NCBI GenBank assembly: GCA_036804505.1
Contig: DAIRSI010000009.1
Location: 61,437-125,436, forward strand
DNA length: 64,000 nucleotides
Source: Phocaeicola_A sp036804505
GTDB lineage: Bacteria; Bacteroidota; Bacteroidia; Bacteroidales; Bacteroidaceae
Reading direction: 5' to 3'
Below the pieces are notes generated by a model that was not told the origin of the DNA, did not search any database, and was given only the letters and a program-made list of their open reading frames with translations. Position numbers and translations under genes: made by a program. Positions 8,408-16,708 of this stretch are shown one piece after another; position 1 is the first letter of the stretch, and the number at the start of each line of letters is the position of its first letter.

Positions 8408-11400
8408 TTATTTGAATGCATCCAGTGCGATGGTAGCGCGACCGTCTTTAAAGGATCCCAATTCGTATCCGCTTTCACATTCAGGTTCCCAATATAGAAC
8501 TCCTTTGCAATGAGGATTGGCTTTGGCTTCTTTCATCAGATTCATCATGAAGGCTTTACTGCTTTCCGGGGTATCTACTTGAGTGCCGGTTTCTACAATC
8601 ATACATTCTTTCTTGTATTTTTTATATAACGCAGTGATGTTGTTCATGCAGTCTTTCAGAATCTTGTCGGCAGTGAGCATCGGGTCGGATTTTGCTGCCC
8701 AATAGGGGTAGAGTGACATACCGATGAGATCATACTTGCCTCCGTATTGCTTCATGCCGTCGAATACGCGGTTATAAAGTTGTGCATCAAAGCCATTGTC
8801 CAAATGCACAATGCAGATGGTGCGTGGAAAGACAGACTTAACTGCATCATAACCTGCATTGTTGAGGCCCACATACTGTTCCATATTCTTGTGGTTGTTT
8901 CCCATATCCCAAAGCATTCCGTGGGAGGTTTCATTGCCCACTTGAACCCAAGTGGGGTAAATGTTATTGTCCTTCAGCAGTTGCAGGGTTTCACGAGTGT
9001 GCTTGGCAACGGCTTCCTTCATTTGTTCATAGCTGTAGTCTTTCCAGGCAGCGGGAATGATTTGTTTGCCCGGATCGGCCCAATTGTCGGAGTAGTGGAA
9101 GTCCACCATTACGCCCATGCCCAGAGCATCGGCTCTTTTGGCAAGTGTCAGCATATCCTCCTTACTGCTCCAGTAATCCTTCGGGTTCACCCATACGCGC
9201 AGGCGGATGGTGTTCATTCTCAGTTCCTGCATCAGGGCCGTACATTCTTTTTGTTCGCCTTTTTCATTGTAGAACTTACGGCCTTCCTGTTCATATTGGG
9301 TAGTCCAACTGATATCGGCTCCTTTGGCAAAGGAAATGTTTTTGGGTGCCATCACTTTCAGTTCAATCTTATTCAGATAAGTGATTTGTGCACTGACATC
9401 CTTTATCATGCTTGGCTGGCCGTTCATATCGAACTGGAATTCCTTCTGGATATAAATAGGTGCATCTTTTTGTAAGGGGAGAATCTTAAGACTCAATTCC
9501 TTGGTAGAGGATGGAAGCCGATTCAAGTCATACAAGAACGGGCGGCCGTTGTAGAAATTATCGTCCAGAAACTTGTTACCGTCATAAAGACGAGCTACAT
9601 CTCCTTTATAGTTCACGGTGAGCAGTGCGCGCTGGTTTGCAGCCTGTGTTTTGGGCATATCGAATGTCCATACGGCTGCCTGGTCGAAATCTTCGTCTTT
9701 GGGTTCTTCGGCAGCTTTGGCAATGCCCAGAGTGATTGTTCTTAAAGAGCCGGCGTCTTGTTTCTTTGTCAAAGCAACATTACTTGTTACAGGTAATCCT
9801 GTGGCAATGTGATAATGACTGAAAATCCCGTTTTTCTGTGCTTTTATGGCTGTTCCATTATAAGAAATTTCCTGAGGTGCAGGGAATACAGATATGTCGA
9901 AATCAGATGTGTTATCTTCAACGGCAAGGCTGTTGTGGTCGTAAGTGAGACTGCCTTTGCTGAGGAAGATACGCTCTTCTCCTGCCCAATTTCCTTTCCA
10001 ACAGTTGAGAGCTGTCTGTTCATCCAGCAGAATGATTTGTGTTTTCTTGTTTACAGCGAAAGCAATTCCTGTTCCGGCTTTTAAAGTTTTGACGGATGAG
10101 TCGAAAGCGAATTCGGCGGGTATTCCTTTCAATTGCTTGAAGAAGTAAATAGTGACGCCGTTGCTTTCTATTTTAGTCAGTGGCTGTGCCAAGGCATATT
10201 TCAGATTTGTACCATTCAAATTCATATTGAACGGGATGAAAAAGCTTTCACCTGAAGGGATCGTTATTTTCTTTGATGGGAAAGATAAGTCCTTGCCATC
10301 TATTGGTACTGTGAAGGTAACGTTCGTCTTGTCCGTAAGAGTTTTCATTCGCTGATAGTTGTTCACGAAGATGAAGCCGCTGTGACCGTTGCTTCGGTAG
10401 TTCCAGCGAAGACCTCCGTCCCAGTCATAATTGGGAGCTTCCGCTACGGGGAATGATGGGTTCATCGTTGCAAGTTCTTCACCGAAATCCTGTAGAAACA
10501 TGTGCAGATTGCGGAGCATGTGGTATTGTTCGTTCAGTTGTCCGAATTCACCGATGGGTGCCTGAAAATCGTAGGTCTTCATCGGCAGGTCATTGTAGTT
10601 GGTTACCAAAGTGCGCTGCATCTCGTTGAGAGTCGTCAGTTTTCCTTCGGGGTTGGTTCCGCCGTGATACATGTAGTATCCGGGCAAGTTGCTGCCGTTG
10701 CCTACTTTCACGAGTGCTGTGGCATAGATATCCATCGGATGGATATAGATGCGACGATGATAACTTGTCATCATGCCGCCACCCAGTTCGCATGTCAGGA
10801 ACGGATAAGAGAGTTCACCCTTGGCATCTTCCTTCTTTTGTCCTTTCAGTTGTTCGGTTGCTATTACCGTAGAGCCGCGATAGGATTTAAAGAAATAACA
10901 GTTGCGATAATCCCCTGGCATATCGGTAAGTTCACGGTTCCAAAAGCCGTCGCTGTAATCTCCGTACAAGGGTATTATTTCGCCGTAGGCAGCCGGTGTG
11001 CTTAGCAGTGGCCATCCGGTGCGAGTGTAAATGGGTGTGTCGAGACCGATTTCCCGGGCGATGTTTTTGAGGGTCATCAAGTAATTCCATGGACCGCTGA
11101 ATTCATTGTCCAATTGAATGCCGATGACGGGACCGCCGTCTTTCCATAGCATACCTTGCACTTGGGTATAAACTTGCCGGTACCAGTTTTCTACTTTAGC
11201 CAGAAAATGTGGCTCTGTGGTGCGGATTTTATAGTTTTGTTGGATTACCCATTCCGGTATGCCTCCGTTACGAACTTCTCCATGGCAGAAGGGGCCTATA
11301 CGGAGAATAACAGGAAGATTAAGTTCCTTGCAGAGTGAAACAAACTTATGCAGATTGCGGTTGCCGCTCCAGTCGTATTGGTTCTCCAGTTCCTCATGGT

Positions 11401-11671
11401 GAATCCAGAACACATAGTTGGCAATCACATTCACACCCCCTGCTTTCATGCGTAGCAGTTCCGTGCGCCATTGGCTTTCCGGAACGCGGGTATAGTGAAT
11501 TTCACCCATTACAGGGATGATTCGTTTTCCGTTGTGTAATAAACTTTGAGCATCGAGTGTCCAAGTGCTTCCGTCGGGAGACTTGGATGTACCCATTTTG
11601 AAATCAGAGCTTTGTGCACTGAGGGTGAGGCTCAATGCTGTAGCAATACCTAGTAGAATTGTTCTTTTCAT
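8408..11671 (-). CDS. Two-domain exoglycosidase/endogalactanase: GH35 beta-galactosidase fused to GH53 endo-beta-1,4-galactanase
   Basis: 1087 residues with a signal peptide (cleavage after LTLSAQ, about residue 20) and no lipobox. Residues about 35-400 are GH35: RIGPFCHGEVRNGG, the acid/base E190 in GIQLDNE, and the nucleophile E295 in FLTCELGGG. A beta-sandwich linker region follows. Residues about 770-1087 are GH53: KGADISW at the start, acid/base E914 in QVGNETSHG, and nucleophile E1027 in VETGT. Both catalytic pairs are intact. The predicted action is to cut beta-1,4-galactan internally and trim galactose from the ends. It is the last gene of the locus, behind a hairpin after susD and a possible private promoter (TATCTTCG, 11697-11704). 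With no cysteine at the cleavage site, a periplasmic location is more likely than a surface one. Confidence 0.92.
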   Translation of the reverse strand: MKRTILLGIATALSLTLSAQSSDFKMGTSKSPDGSTWTLDAQSLLHNGKRIIPVMGEIHYTRVPESQWRTELLRMKAGGVNVIANYVFWIHHEELENQYDWSGNRNLHKFVSLCKELNLPVILRIGPFCHGEVRNGGIPEWVIQQNYKIRTTEPHFLAKVENWYRQVYTQVQGMLWKDGGPVIGIQLDNEFSGPWNYLMTLKNIAREIGLDTPIYTRTGWPLLSTPAAYGEIIPLYGDYSDGFWNRELTDMPGDYRNCYFFKSYRGSTVIATEQLKGQKKEDAKGELSYPFLTCELGGGMMTSYHRRIYIHPMDIYATALVKVGNGSNLPGYYMYHGGTNPEGKLTTLNEMQRTLVTNYNDLPMKTYDFQAPIGEFGQLNEQYHMLRNLHMFLQDFGEELATMNPSFPVAEAPNYDWDGGLRWNYRSNGHSGFIFVNNYQRMKTLTDKTNVTFTVPIDGKDLSFPSKKITIPSGESFFIPFNMNLNGTNLKYALAQPLTKIESNGVTIYFFKQLKGIPAEFAFDSSVKTLKAGTGIAFAVNKKTQIILLDEQTALNCWKGNWAGEERIFLSKGSLTYDHNSLAVEDNTSDFDISVFPAPQEISYNGTAIKAQKNGIFSHYHIATGLPVTSNVALTKKQDAGSLRTITLGIAKAAEEPKDEDFDQAAVWTFDMPKTQAANQRALLTVNYKGDVARLYDGNKFLDDNFYNGRPFLYDLNRLPSSTKELSLKILPLQKDAPIYIQKEFQFDMNGQPSMIKDVSAQITYLNKIELKVMAPKNISFAKGADISWTTQYEQEGRKFYNEKGEQKECTALMQELRMNTIRLRVWVNPKDYWSSKEDMLTLAKRADALGMGVMVDFHYSDNWADPGKQIIPAAWKDYSYEQMKEAVAKHTRETLQLLKDNNIYPTWVQVGNETSHGMLWDMGNNHKNMEQYVGLNNAGYDAVKSVFPRTICIVHLDNGFDAQLYNRVFDGMKQYGGKYDLIGMSLYPYWAAKSDPMLTADKILKDCMNNITALYKKYKKECMIVETGTQVDTPESSKAFMMNLMKEAKANPHCKGVLYWEPECESGYELGSFKDGRATIALDAFK

Positions 11672-11696
11672 AAATAGTTTGATAATTTAGTAAGTG

Positions 11697-11704
11697 CGAA
11701 GATA
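11697..11704 (-). promoter_or_regulatory. -7-like box for the GH35-GH53 gene
   Basis: Minus-strand TATCTTCG lies 25 nt before the ATG and just after the T-run of the post-susD terminator. It is the same variant box as seen before the GH78 gene. It suggests the fusion enzyme can be transcribed independently of susCD. Confidence 0.4.
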
Positions 11705-11705
11705 T

Positions 11706-11741
11706 AAAAAAGGGTACTCTCCAAACGATTGGAGAGTACCC
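11706..11741 (-). terminator. Hairpin terminator after the SusD-like gene
   Basis: A perfect 13-bp stem (GGGTACTCTCCAA / TTGGAGAGTACCC, loop of 4 nt; 11712-11741) is followed on the minus strand by six T (11706-11711). It should end or attenuate the susCD transcript before the enzyme gene, a common arrangement in Bacteroides loci that need much more SusCD than enzyme. Confidence 0.85.
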
Positions 11742-11774
11742 AACAATCATTTTACCTTGACACTAAATATATGA

Positions 11775-13388
11775 TTACTTAGTTGGTCCGTCGTAATTGG
11801 ATGTATAGAAATACTGATCCAGAGTGCTTCCGGCAGCAGTTGCCTGGTCGATTGCATAGTTCGGAATCGGGAAGTATTCACTGGATGGAGTACGTCCATA
11901 AGCCTTCATTGTAGTATAGTATTTGCCGAAACGAATCAAGTCGACCTTACGGCATCCTTCGTACATCAATTCATGTCCGCGTTCTGCAAGGATGGCATCC
12001 AGGAAGTTACTCGTGGAGGACGTCTTGTCCGATGTAAGTTTGGCAAGTCCGGCACGGGCACGTACTTGGTTCACACAATCAATGGCAGTGGCGTTTACAG
12101 AATTGCCTGCACGTGTCAGAGCCTCTGCATAGAGCAACAGGACATCTGCCCAACGAGCCAACGGGAAGTCTGTTCCCTGGAAGCTGGTAGCTGTTTCAAT
12201 CGGATATTTGTTCACGATATATCCATCCCACAAATTTCCTATGTCACTTGGACCGACAAGCTTATTTTGGGTGTTATAATAAGAGGTCAGTATGGTTTCT
12301 CTGCGTAAGTCACCGTCTTCGAATGTCTTGTAGTATTGTGGATCAATATTGAAGCATTGTCCCCAACCGCCACCTTGGTAATAAAATGGTGTAGGATTGC
12401 CGTTCGGATCTACTTTGCTGGCTTTCGGAACAAAATACCATGACCAAGGGTTAAAATTACCTTGAGTACCTGTACCTGTTGCCCCTGTGCTGCATGATAC
12501 AGCCATAATGACTTCACAATTGAACTTATGTGCAATTTTAAATTGGTCGGCGTAAGGGTTCGTTCCATCAGTATAAAGCTTGTATCCTCCCGTGAATTTA
12601 CTGAAAAGATCAGCTGCTTTCTGGTAATAACCATTCATGTGGTAACCTTCATTTAAATAGTGACGCATGAGGCAGAAACGTGCATAGTCGGCTGTGTAAC
12701 GACCTTTTTGAGACTGCTTTTCTGGAACGTTATTGGCAGCAAATTCAAAGTCATCAGTGATATACTGAGTATAGGCATCGAGAGTAGGACGTGTAAGATT
12801 CTTTTCACTTTCTTCATCGCCAACTTTGGCTGGGTCTACAATAACGGGAACTGGGCCGAAGTACTGCATCAGGTAGTACATCATCAAGCCACGGCATAAA
12901 CGTGCTTCACCTAAGAATTGAGCCTTTTTGGCTGCACTCAGTTTTGACTCCGGAGCATTTTCCAAGACTCCGATGATTTTGGTCATGACAGTTACGTCAC
13001 GGGTTTTCCCAAAATCCTCAGGATAACCGCTATAAGCACGTGTGTAGTACTTCATATCTTCAAAAGAGCCTGAGGTAAGCTTTTTCCAGCTGTCACCCCA
13101 AGAACCTCCTAATACCCAAGGTGCGCAGTAGTCGGATGTTCCATCTAAAAGACGGACAATACTGCCTTCGGGAACATAGAAGTTATGAGTCTGAGAAGAA
13201 AGAGTGTATGTCCATTTGATGCAATAAGGAACATAGCAGTCCATCATGTAGTTTTCGTAATCGCTTTCCGAAGACGGGAAGTTTGTTGTGGACAAGCTTC
13301 CGTATATCTTCGCATTAAAATCGTTTTCGCAGCTGCTCAACATCAGACCGGCAACGGCCAAGGCAGCAAAAATTATATTTCTTTTCAT
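11775..13388 (-). CDS. SusD/RagB-family surface glycan-binding lipoprotein
   Basis: 537 residues. The lipoprotein signal ends in LMLSSC (Cys20), so it is lipid-anchored and, by analogy, exported to the outer face. SusD features include an N-terminal TPR-like helical bundle (LGEARLCRGLMMYYLMQYFGPVPV), the RWADVLLLYAEALTRAG helix, and a C-terminal SusD_RagB segment (ILAERGHELMYEGCRKVDLIRFGKY). It would bind galactan-derived oligosaccharides and act as the lid of the SusC channel. The gene starts 20 nt after the susC-like stop, so the two are co-transcribed. Confidence 0.95.
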   Translation of the reverse strand: MKRNIIFAALAVAGLMLSSCENDFNAKIYGSLSTTNFPSSESDYENYMMDCYVPYCIKWTYTLSSQTHNFYVPEGSIVRLLDGTSDYCAPWVLGGSWGDSWKKLTSGSFEDMKYYTRAYSGYPEDFGKTRDVTVMTKIIGVLENAPESKLSAAKKAQFLGEARLCRGLMMYYLMQYFGPVPVIVDPAKVGDEESEKNLTRPTLDAYTQYITDDFEFAANNVPEKQSQKGRYTADYARFCLMRHYLNEGYHMNGYYQKAADLFSKFTGGYKLYTDGTNPYADQFKIAHKFNCEVIMAVSCSTGATGTGTQGNFNPWSWYFVPKASKVDPNGNPTPFYYQGGGWGQCFNIDPQYYKTFEDGDLRRETILTSYYNTQNKLVGPSDIGNLWDGYIVNKYPIETATSFQGTDFPLARWADVLLLYAEALTRAGNSVNATAIDCVNQVRARAGLAKLTSDKTSSTSNFLDAILAERGHELMYEGCRKVDLIRFGKYYTTMKAYGRTPSSEYFPIPNYAIDQATAAGSTLDQYFYTSNYDGPTK

Positions 13389-13408
13389 GGTGTGTCAATA
13401 ATTTTAGA

Positions 13409-16400
13409 TTAGAACGTGAATTTTAATCCTAAAGAATAGGAACGTGTCATAGGATACTCAGCCTTGCCACCTTTGTAATTGCCGCCGGTGTAGACCTCTG
13501 GGTCGTAGCAAGTGAACGGAGTGATCAAGAACGGATTCTGTACATCGGCATATAAGCGGACAGAATTAACATATTTGGCTAAGGAACCGAGATTCTTCTG
13601 ATTGAAAGTATAGCCTAATGTAATGTTACGGACACGGATGAACCATGCGTTTTCATAACCGACATCAGTTCCTGCATTTCCCGGCAAACTGACATTTGCC
13701 ATATAATAAGCAATACCCGGTTTGGTTCCTGTAGGATTTGATGTTGAGAATACATCACTTACGTACTTGGATTCGTTGGAGGTCTGGTTAGCCAGTTCCG
13801 ATGGGGATATCCAGCTGTTGATGTAATTGTATTTTTTCAATCCGAGCTGTGAATACATGAAGATATCCAAGTCCCAGTTCTTATAGGTGAAGTTGTTGTC
13901 CAAGCCCCAGTAGAGAGATGGTACTACATTCACACAATCCACATCGGCAACAGTTATCTTTCCGTCTCCGTTCAAGTCCTTAAGAATTGGACATCCCGGC
14001 TGTTGATAGGCTGCAGGCTGATAGGATGGCATATTGCTCTTGTCGGCATTTACCAATCCTCCTGTACGGTAGAAATAAAGGGCTGCATAAGGCTCGTCTT
14101 TTTGTTTCTGATATTCCGTGTAGTCATATCCCGGCATTCTTTCTTTCCAGATGGAATTGTAATGTGACAGGGTCAGAGTGGAGTTCCAGGTAAATTCCTT
14201 GGATACGATGTTCTTTGTTGTAATGCTGGCATCCCAACCGTAACGACGAAGGTGGGCTCCGTTGATAGGATAGGTAGCAAACATGGACAAACCGTTGGAA
14301 TTGGCATATCCCAGCATGTTGGTGATATCATTCCAGAAATAGTCGAAGCTGCCGCTGATGCGATCCTTGAATATAGAGAAGTCAAGACCGATATTCTTCA
14401 TAACTGTCTTCTCCCATGTTACATTCGGATAATCTTCGCCTTCCAATTTAATAGGAACGTACTTGTTTGTATTGTTACTGAATTCTACATAATTATTATA
14501 AGCACCGTAAGCACCATAAAGTGATGTACCTAAGTTATCGTTGCCGGTTACACCGTAAGATGCACGGAGTTTCAGCATATTCACCCAAGTGATGTTCTTC
14601 ATGAAGTCTTCGTTGAAGATCTTCCATGCCAGAGATACGGATGGGAACCACGCATATTTCTTGCTTTTGAAGAATTTATCTGTACCATCACGACGAAGGG
14701 TTCCGGCGATGACGTATTTGTCGAGGAAGTCGGCACTGAAACGTGCAAATTGTGAACGTTTCTCATCCGAAGTCTTGTAGGAAGACGGGGAAATTGTTCC
14801 CGTTGCTGCACTCAAGTCTGTATAATTGATGATATCGTTGATATCTGTATAAGTGACTCCTATTCCGTTTGAATGGTTTACGTAACGTCCCATTCCGATT
14901 ACGGCATCCAAATTCATCAGTTCGCCAAATCCTTTGTTGAACATCAGCATGCCTTCCAAGGTACTGTTGTCACGGAATGCGTGCTGCGTACTACCACGGC
15001 TTTGACCCATGATCTGGTCATAGTAAGTTGTAGTTGGAATGTAAACGTAACGGTCGGATGTTTCACGGTTATAACCGAAAAGTCCTCTAGCCTTCAACAT
15101 ATTTTTAATGATGTCGATATCCAATGTGAAGTTCATATTGAAACCTTCGCCTAATGTCTTATCTGTCATATCCAGCATGCCGATTGGGTTAGGTACTGTC
15201 AGGAAACAGGTGTAAGCGCCGGTTGAATCATAAATAGGAAGAGTCGGCAAATAGGTCATTGCGGCAGCCAGAGAACCGTCGGCCTGTGAACCACGTCCAT
15301 TGGAGGAACCACCTACAGAACCGTTGTGGTTCGTGTTCTTGTTGTAGTTGAGGGTGGTGGTCAGTTTGGCAAAGCTGGTGAGCTGTGAAGCCACGTTGCT
15401 GCGGAGAGTGAAACGCTCCATGGCAGAGTTTTGTACGGAACCTTTCTGATAATAATAGTTACCGGACAGATAATATTGCAGTTTGGGAGTACCACCCTGA
15501 ATGGTAATGTTGTGACTGGAAGTGCTTCCGTCACGGAGAATCATGTCGCGCCAGTTGGTTGTAGTGGCTGCTGAGATTTCTGAGGCTGAATAGGCATCGG
15601 CACTTCCGTTGTCATAGGTCTTGCCTCCATAGATACCCATACCATTCTTGTACATGTAAAGCTCTTTCTTGAATGTATTGGCATAATTCATATAATCCTG
15701 TGAGTCGAGCATATCCAGATACTTATAGTTCGTGGTATAACTCATCGCACCGTCATAAGTGACTTTCAAGTTGCCCTCTTTACCTTTTTTGGTAGTGATG
15801 AGAACTACACCGTTGGCAGCTCCATAACCATAGATGGATGCAGATGCATCTTTCAACACCTCGATAGATTCTATATCATCGGGGTTCAAACCAGCCAGAC
15901 CGGAACGGTTTACACTGGATGGCATGACGGTTGTGGTACCTCCTGATGCACTTTCTAATGAGGATGAAGGCATGACAACGCCATCCACTACATAGATAGG
16001 ATCGCCACCGCCACGGATGGTAACATTGATACCGCCACCCGGCTGTGCACTCGACATGGTTGCCTGCAGACCGGCTGCACGTCCCATCAACATTTGCGAC
16101 ATATTGGAGGTCGCTGTCTTGATGACGTCGTCAGCTTTTACTTTGGCAATAGATGTAGTCAAGTTCTTTTTGGATACTGAACCGTATCCTGTAACGATGA
16201 CTTCATTTAGTGTGCGTACATCTTCACGCATCGTGATGTTAATCTTTTTCTGTCCTCTTACAGCTACTTTCATGGGCTGGTATCCTACATATGAGAACTC
16301 CAATGTTGCATTGGCATTCACTTCGAGAGAATACTTGCCGTCTACGTCGGTAATTGTACCCGTTGCCTGTCCGGCAACTTTGACAGCCGCACCAATGATT

Positions 16401-16579
16401 GGTTCGGATTGTTCGTCGAGTACTACACCGCTAACGTTGATTTGTTGTGCAAATCCTAATGTCGTACTTAACAAGAACATGAGTAATAGGAAAGTTTTGG
16501 AGATAATCTGCGTGCTGTTTGTTCGTGCAGATTGTGGTCCACTCTGTGAACCTGGAAATTCTTTTTTGTCCATCTTCAT
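13409..16579 (-). CDS. SusC/RagA-family TonB-dependent oligosaccharide transporter
   Basis: About 1056 residues from the ATG at 16579 (or 16573). The longer frame reaching 16651 would start upstream of the best promoter box, so I rejected it. After a signal peptide ending TTLGFAQQ come a carboxypeptidase-regulatory-like beta domain (INVSGVVLDEQSEPIIGAAV), the plug with the SusC-type signature DPIYVVDGV, and a 22-strand barrel ending in the terminal phenylalanine of KFTF. It imports oligosaccharides across the outer membrane using TonB energy, paired with the SusD-like protein. Confidence 0.95.
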   Translation of the reverse strand: MKMDKKEFPGSQSGPQSARTNSTQIISKTFLLLMFLLSTTLGFAQQINVSGVVLDEQSEPIIGAAVKVAGQATGTITDVDGKYSLEVNANATLEFSYVGYQPMKVAVRGQKKINITMREDVRTLNEVIVTGYGSVSKKNLTTSIAKVKADDVIKTATSNMSQMLMGRAAGLQATMSSAQPGGGINVTIRGGGDPIYVVDGVVMPSSSLESASGGTTTVMPSSVNRSGLAGLNPDDIESIEVLKDASASIYGYGAANGVVLITTKKGKEGNLKVTYDGAMSYTTNYKYLDMLDSQDYMNYANTFKKELYMYKNGMGIYGGKTYDNGSADAYSASEISAATTTNWRDMILRDGSTSSHNITIQGGTPKLQYYLSGNYYYQKGSVQNSAMERFTLRSNVASQLTSFAKLTTTLNYNKNTNHNGSVGGSSNGRGSQADGSLAAAMTYLPTLPIYDSTGAYTCFLTVPNPIGMLDMTDKTLGEGFNMNFTLDIDIIKNMLKARGLFGYNRETSDRYVYIPTTTYYDQIMGQSRGSTQHAFRDNSTLEGMLMFNKGFGELMNLDAVIGMGRYVNHSNGIGVTYTDINDIINYTDLSAATGTISPSSYKTSDEKRSQFARFSADFLDKYVIAGTLRRDGTDKFFKSKKYAWFPSVSLAWKIFNEDFMKNITWVNMLKLRASYGVTGNDNLGTSLYGAYGAYNNYVEFSNNTNKYVPIKLEGEDYPNVTWEKTVMKNIGLDFSIFKDRISGSFDYFWNDITNMLGYANSNGLSMFATYPINGAHLRRYGWDASITTKNIVSKEFTWNSTLTLSHYNSIWKERMPGYDYTEYQKQKDEPYAALYFYRTGGLVNADKSNMPSYQPAAYQQPGCPILKDLNGDGKITVADVDCVNVVPSLYWGLDNNFTYKNWDLDIFMYSQLGLKKYNYINSWISPSELANQTSNESKYVSDVFSTSNPTGTKPGIAYYMANVSLPGNAGTDVGYENAWFIRVRNITLGYTFNQKNLGSLAKYVNSVRLYADVQNPFLITPFTCYDPEVYTGGNYKGGKAEYPMTRSYSLGLKFTF

Positions 16580-16605
16580 TAAATTTAAAGTTAAAAACAA
16601 CATTA

Positions 16606-16613
16606 CAAAATTA
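16606..16613 (-). promoter_or_regulatory. -7 box for the susC-like gene
   Basis: Minus-strand TAATTTTG matches TAnnTTTG perfectly and lies 27 nt before the chosen start. A weak TTTC lies about 22 nt further upstream in place of -33 TTTG, which would fit a promoter that needs activation by the hybrid sensor. Confidence 0.5.
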
Positions 16614-16684
16614 TGTGTTTCAATTTTAAAATGGCGAAATAAAATGGACATTAGCTATCACAAAAAAGACAAAATAACTTTGTG

Positions 16685-16708
16685 GAATCCCCGTTTCTAC
16701 GAGGATTC
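16685..16708 (-). terminator. Hairpin at the end of the hybrid sensor gene
   Basis: A 10-bp stem with one G-U pair and a 4-nt loop overlaps the stop codon of the sensor gene. There is no T-run, so it may be a weak terminator, an RNA-stabilising hairpin, or chance. Confidence 0.35.

Noticed and set aside
16580..16651. Longer N terminus for the SusC-like protein
   Set aside because: It would begin upstream of the TAATTTTG promoter box and lacks a signal-peptide pattern; the later ATG gives a normal export signal.
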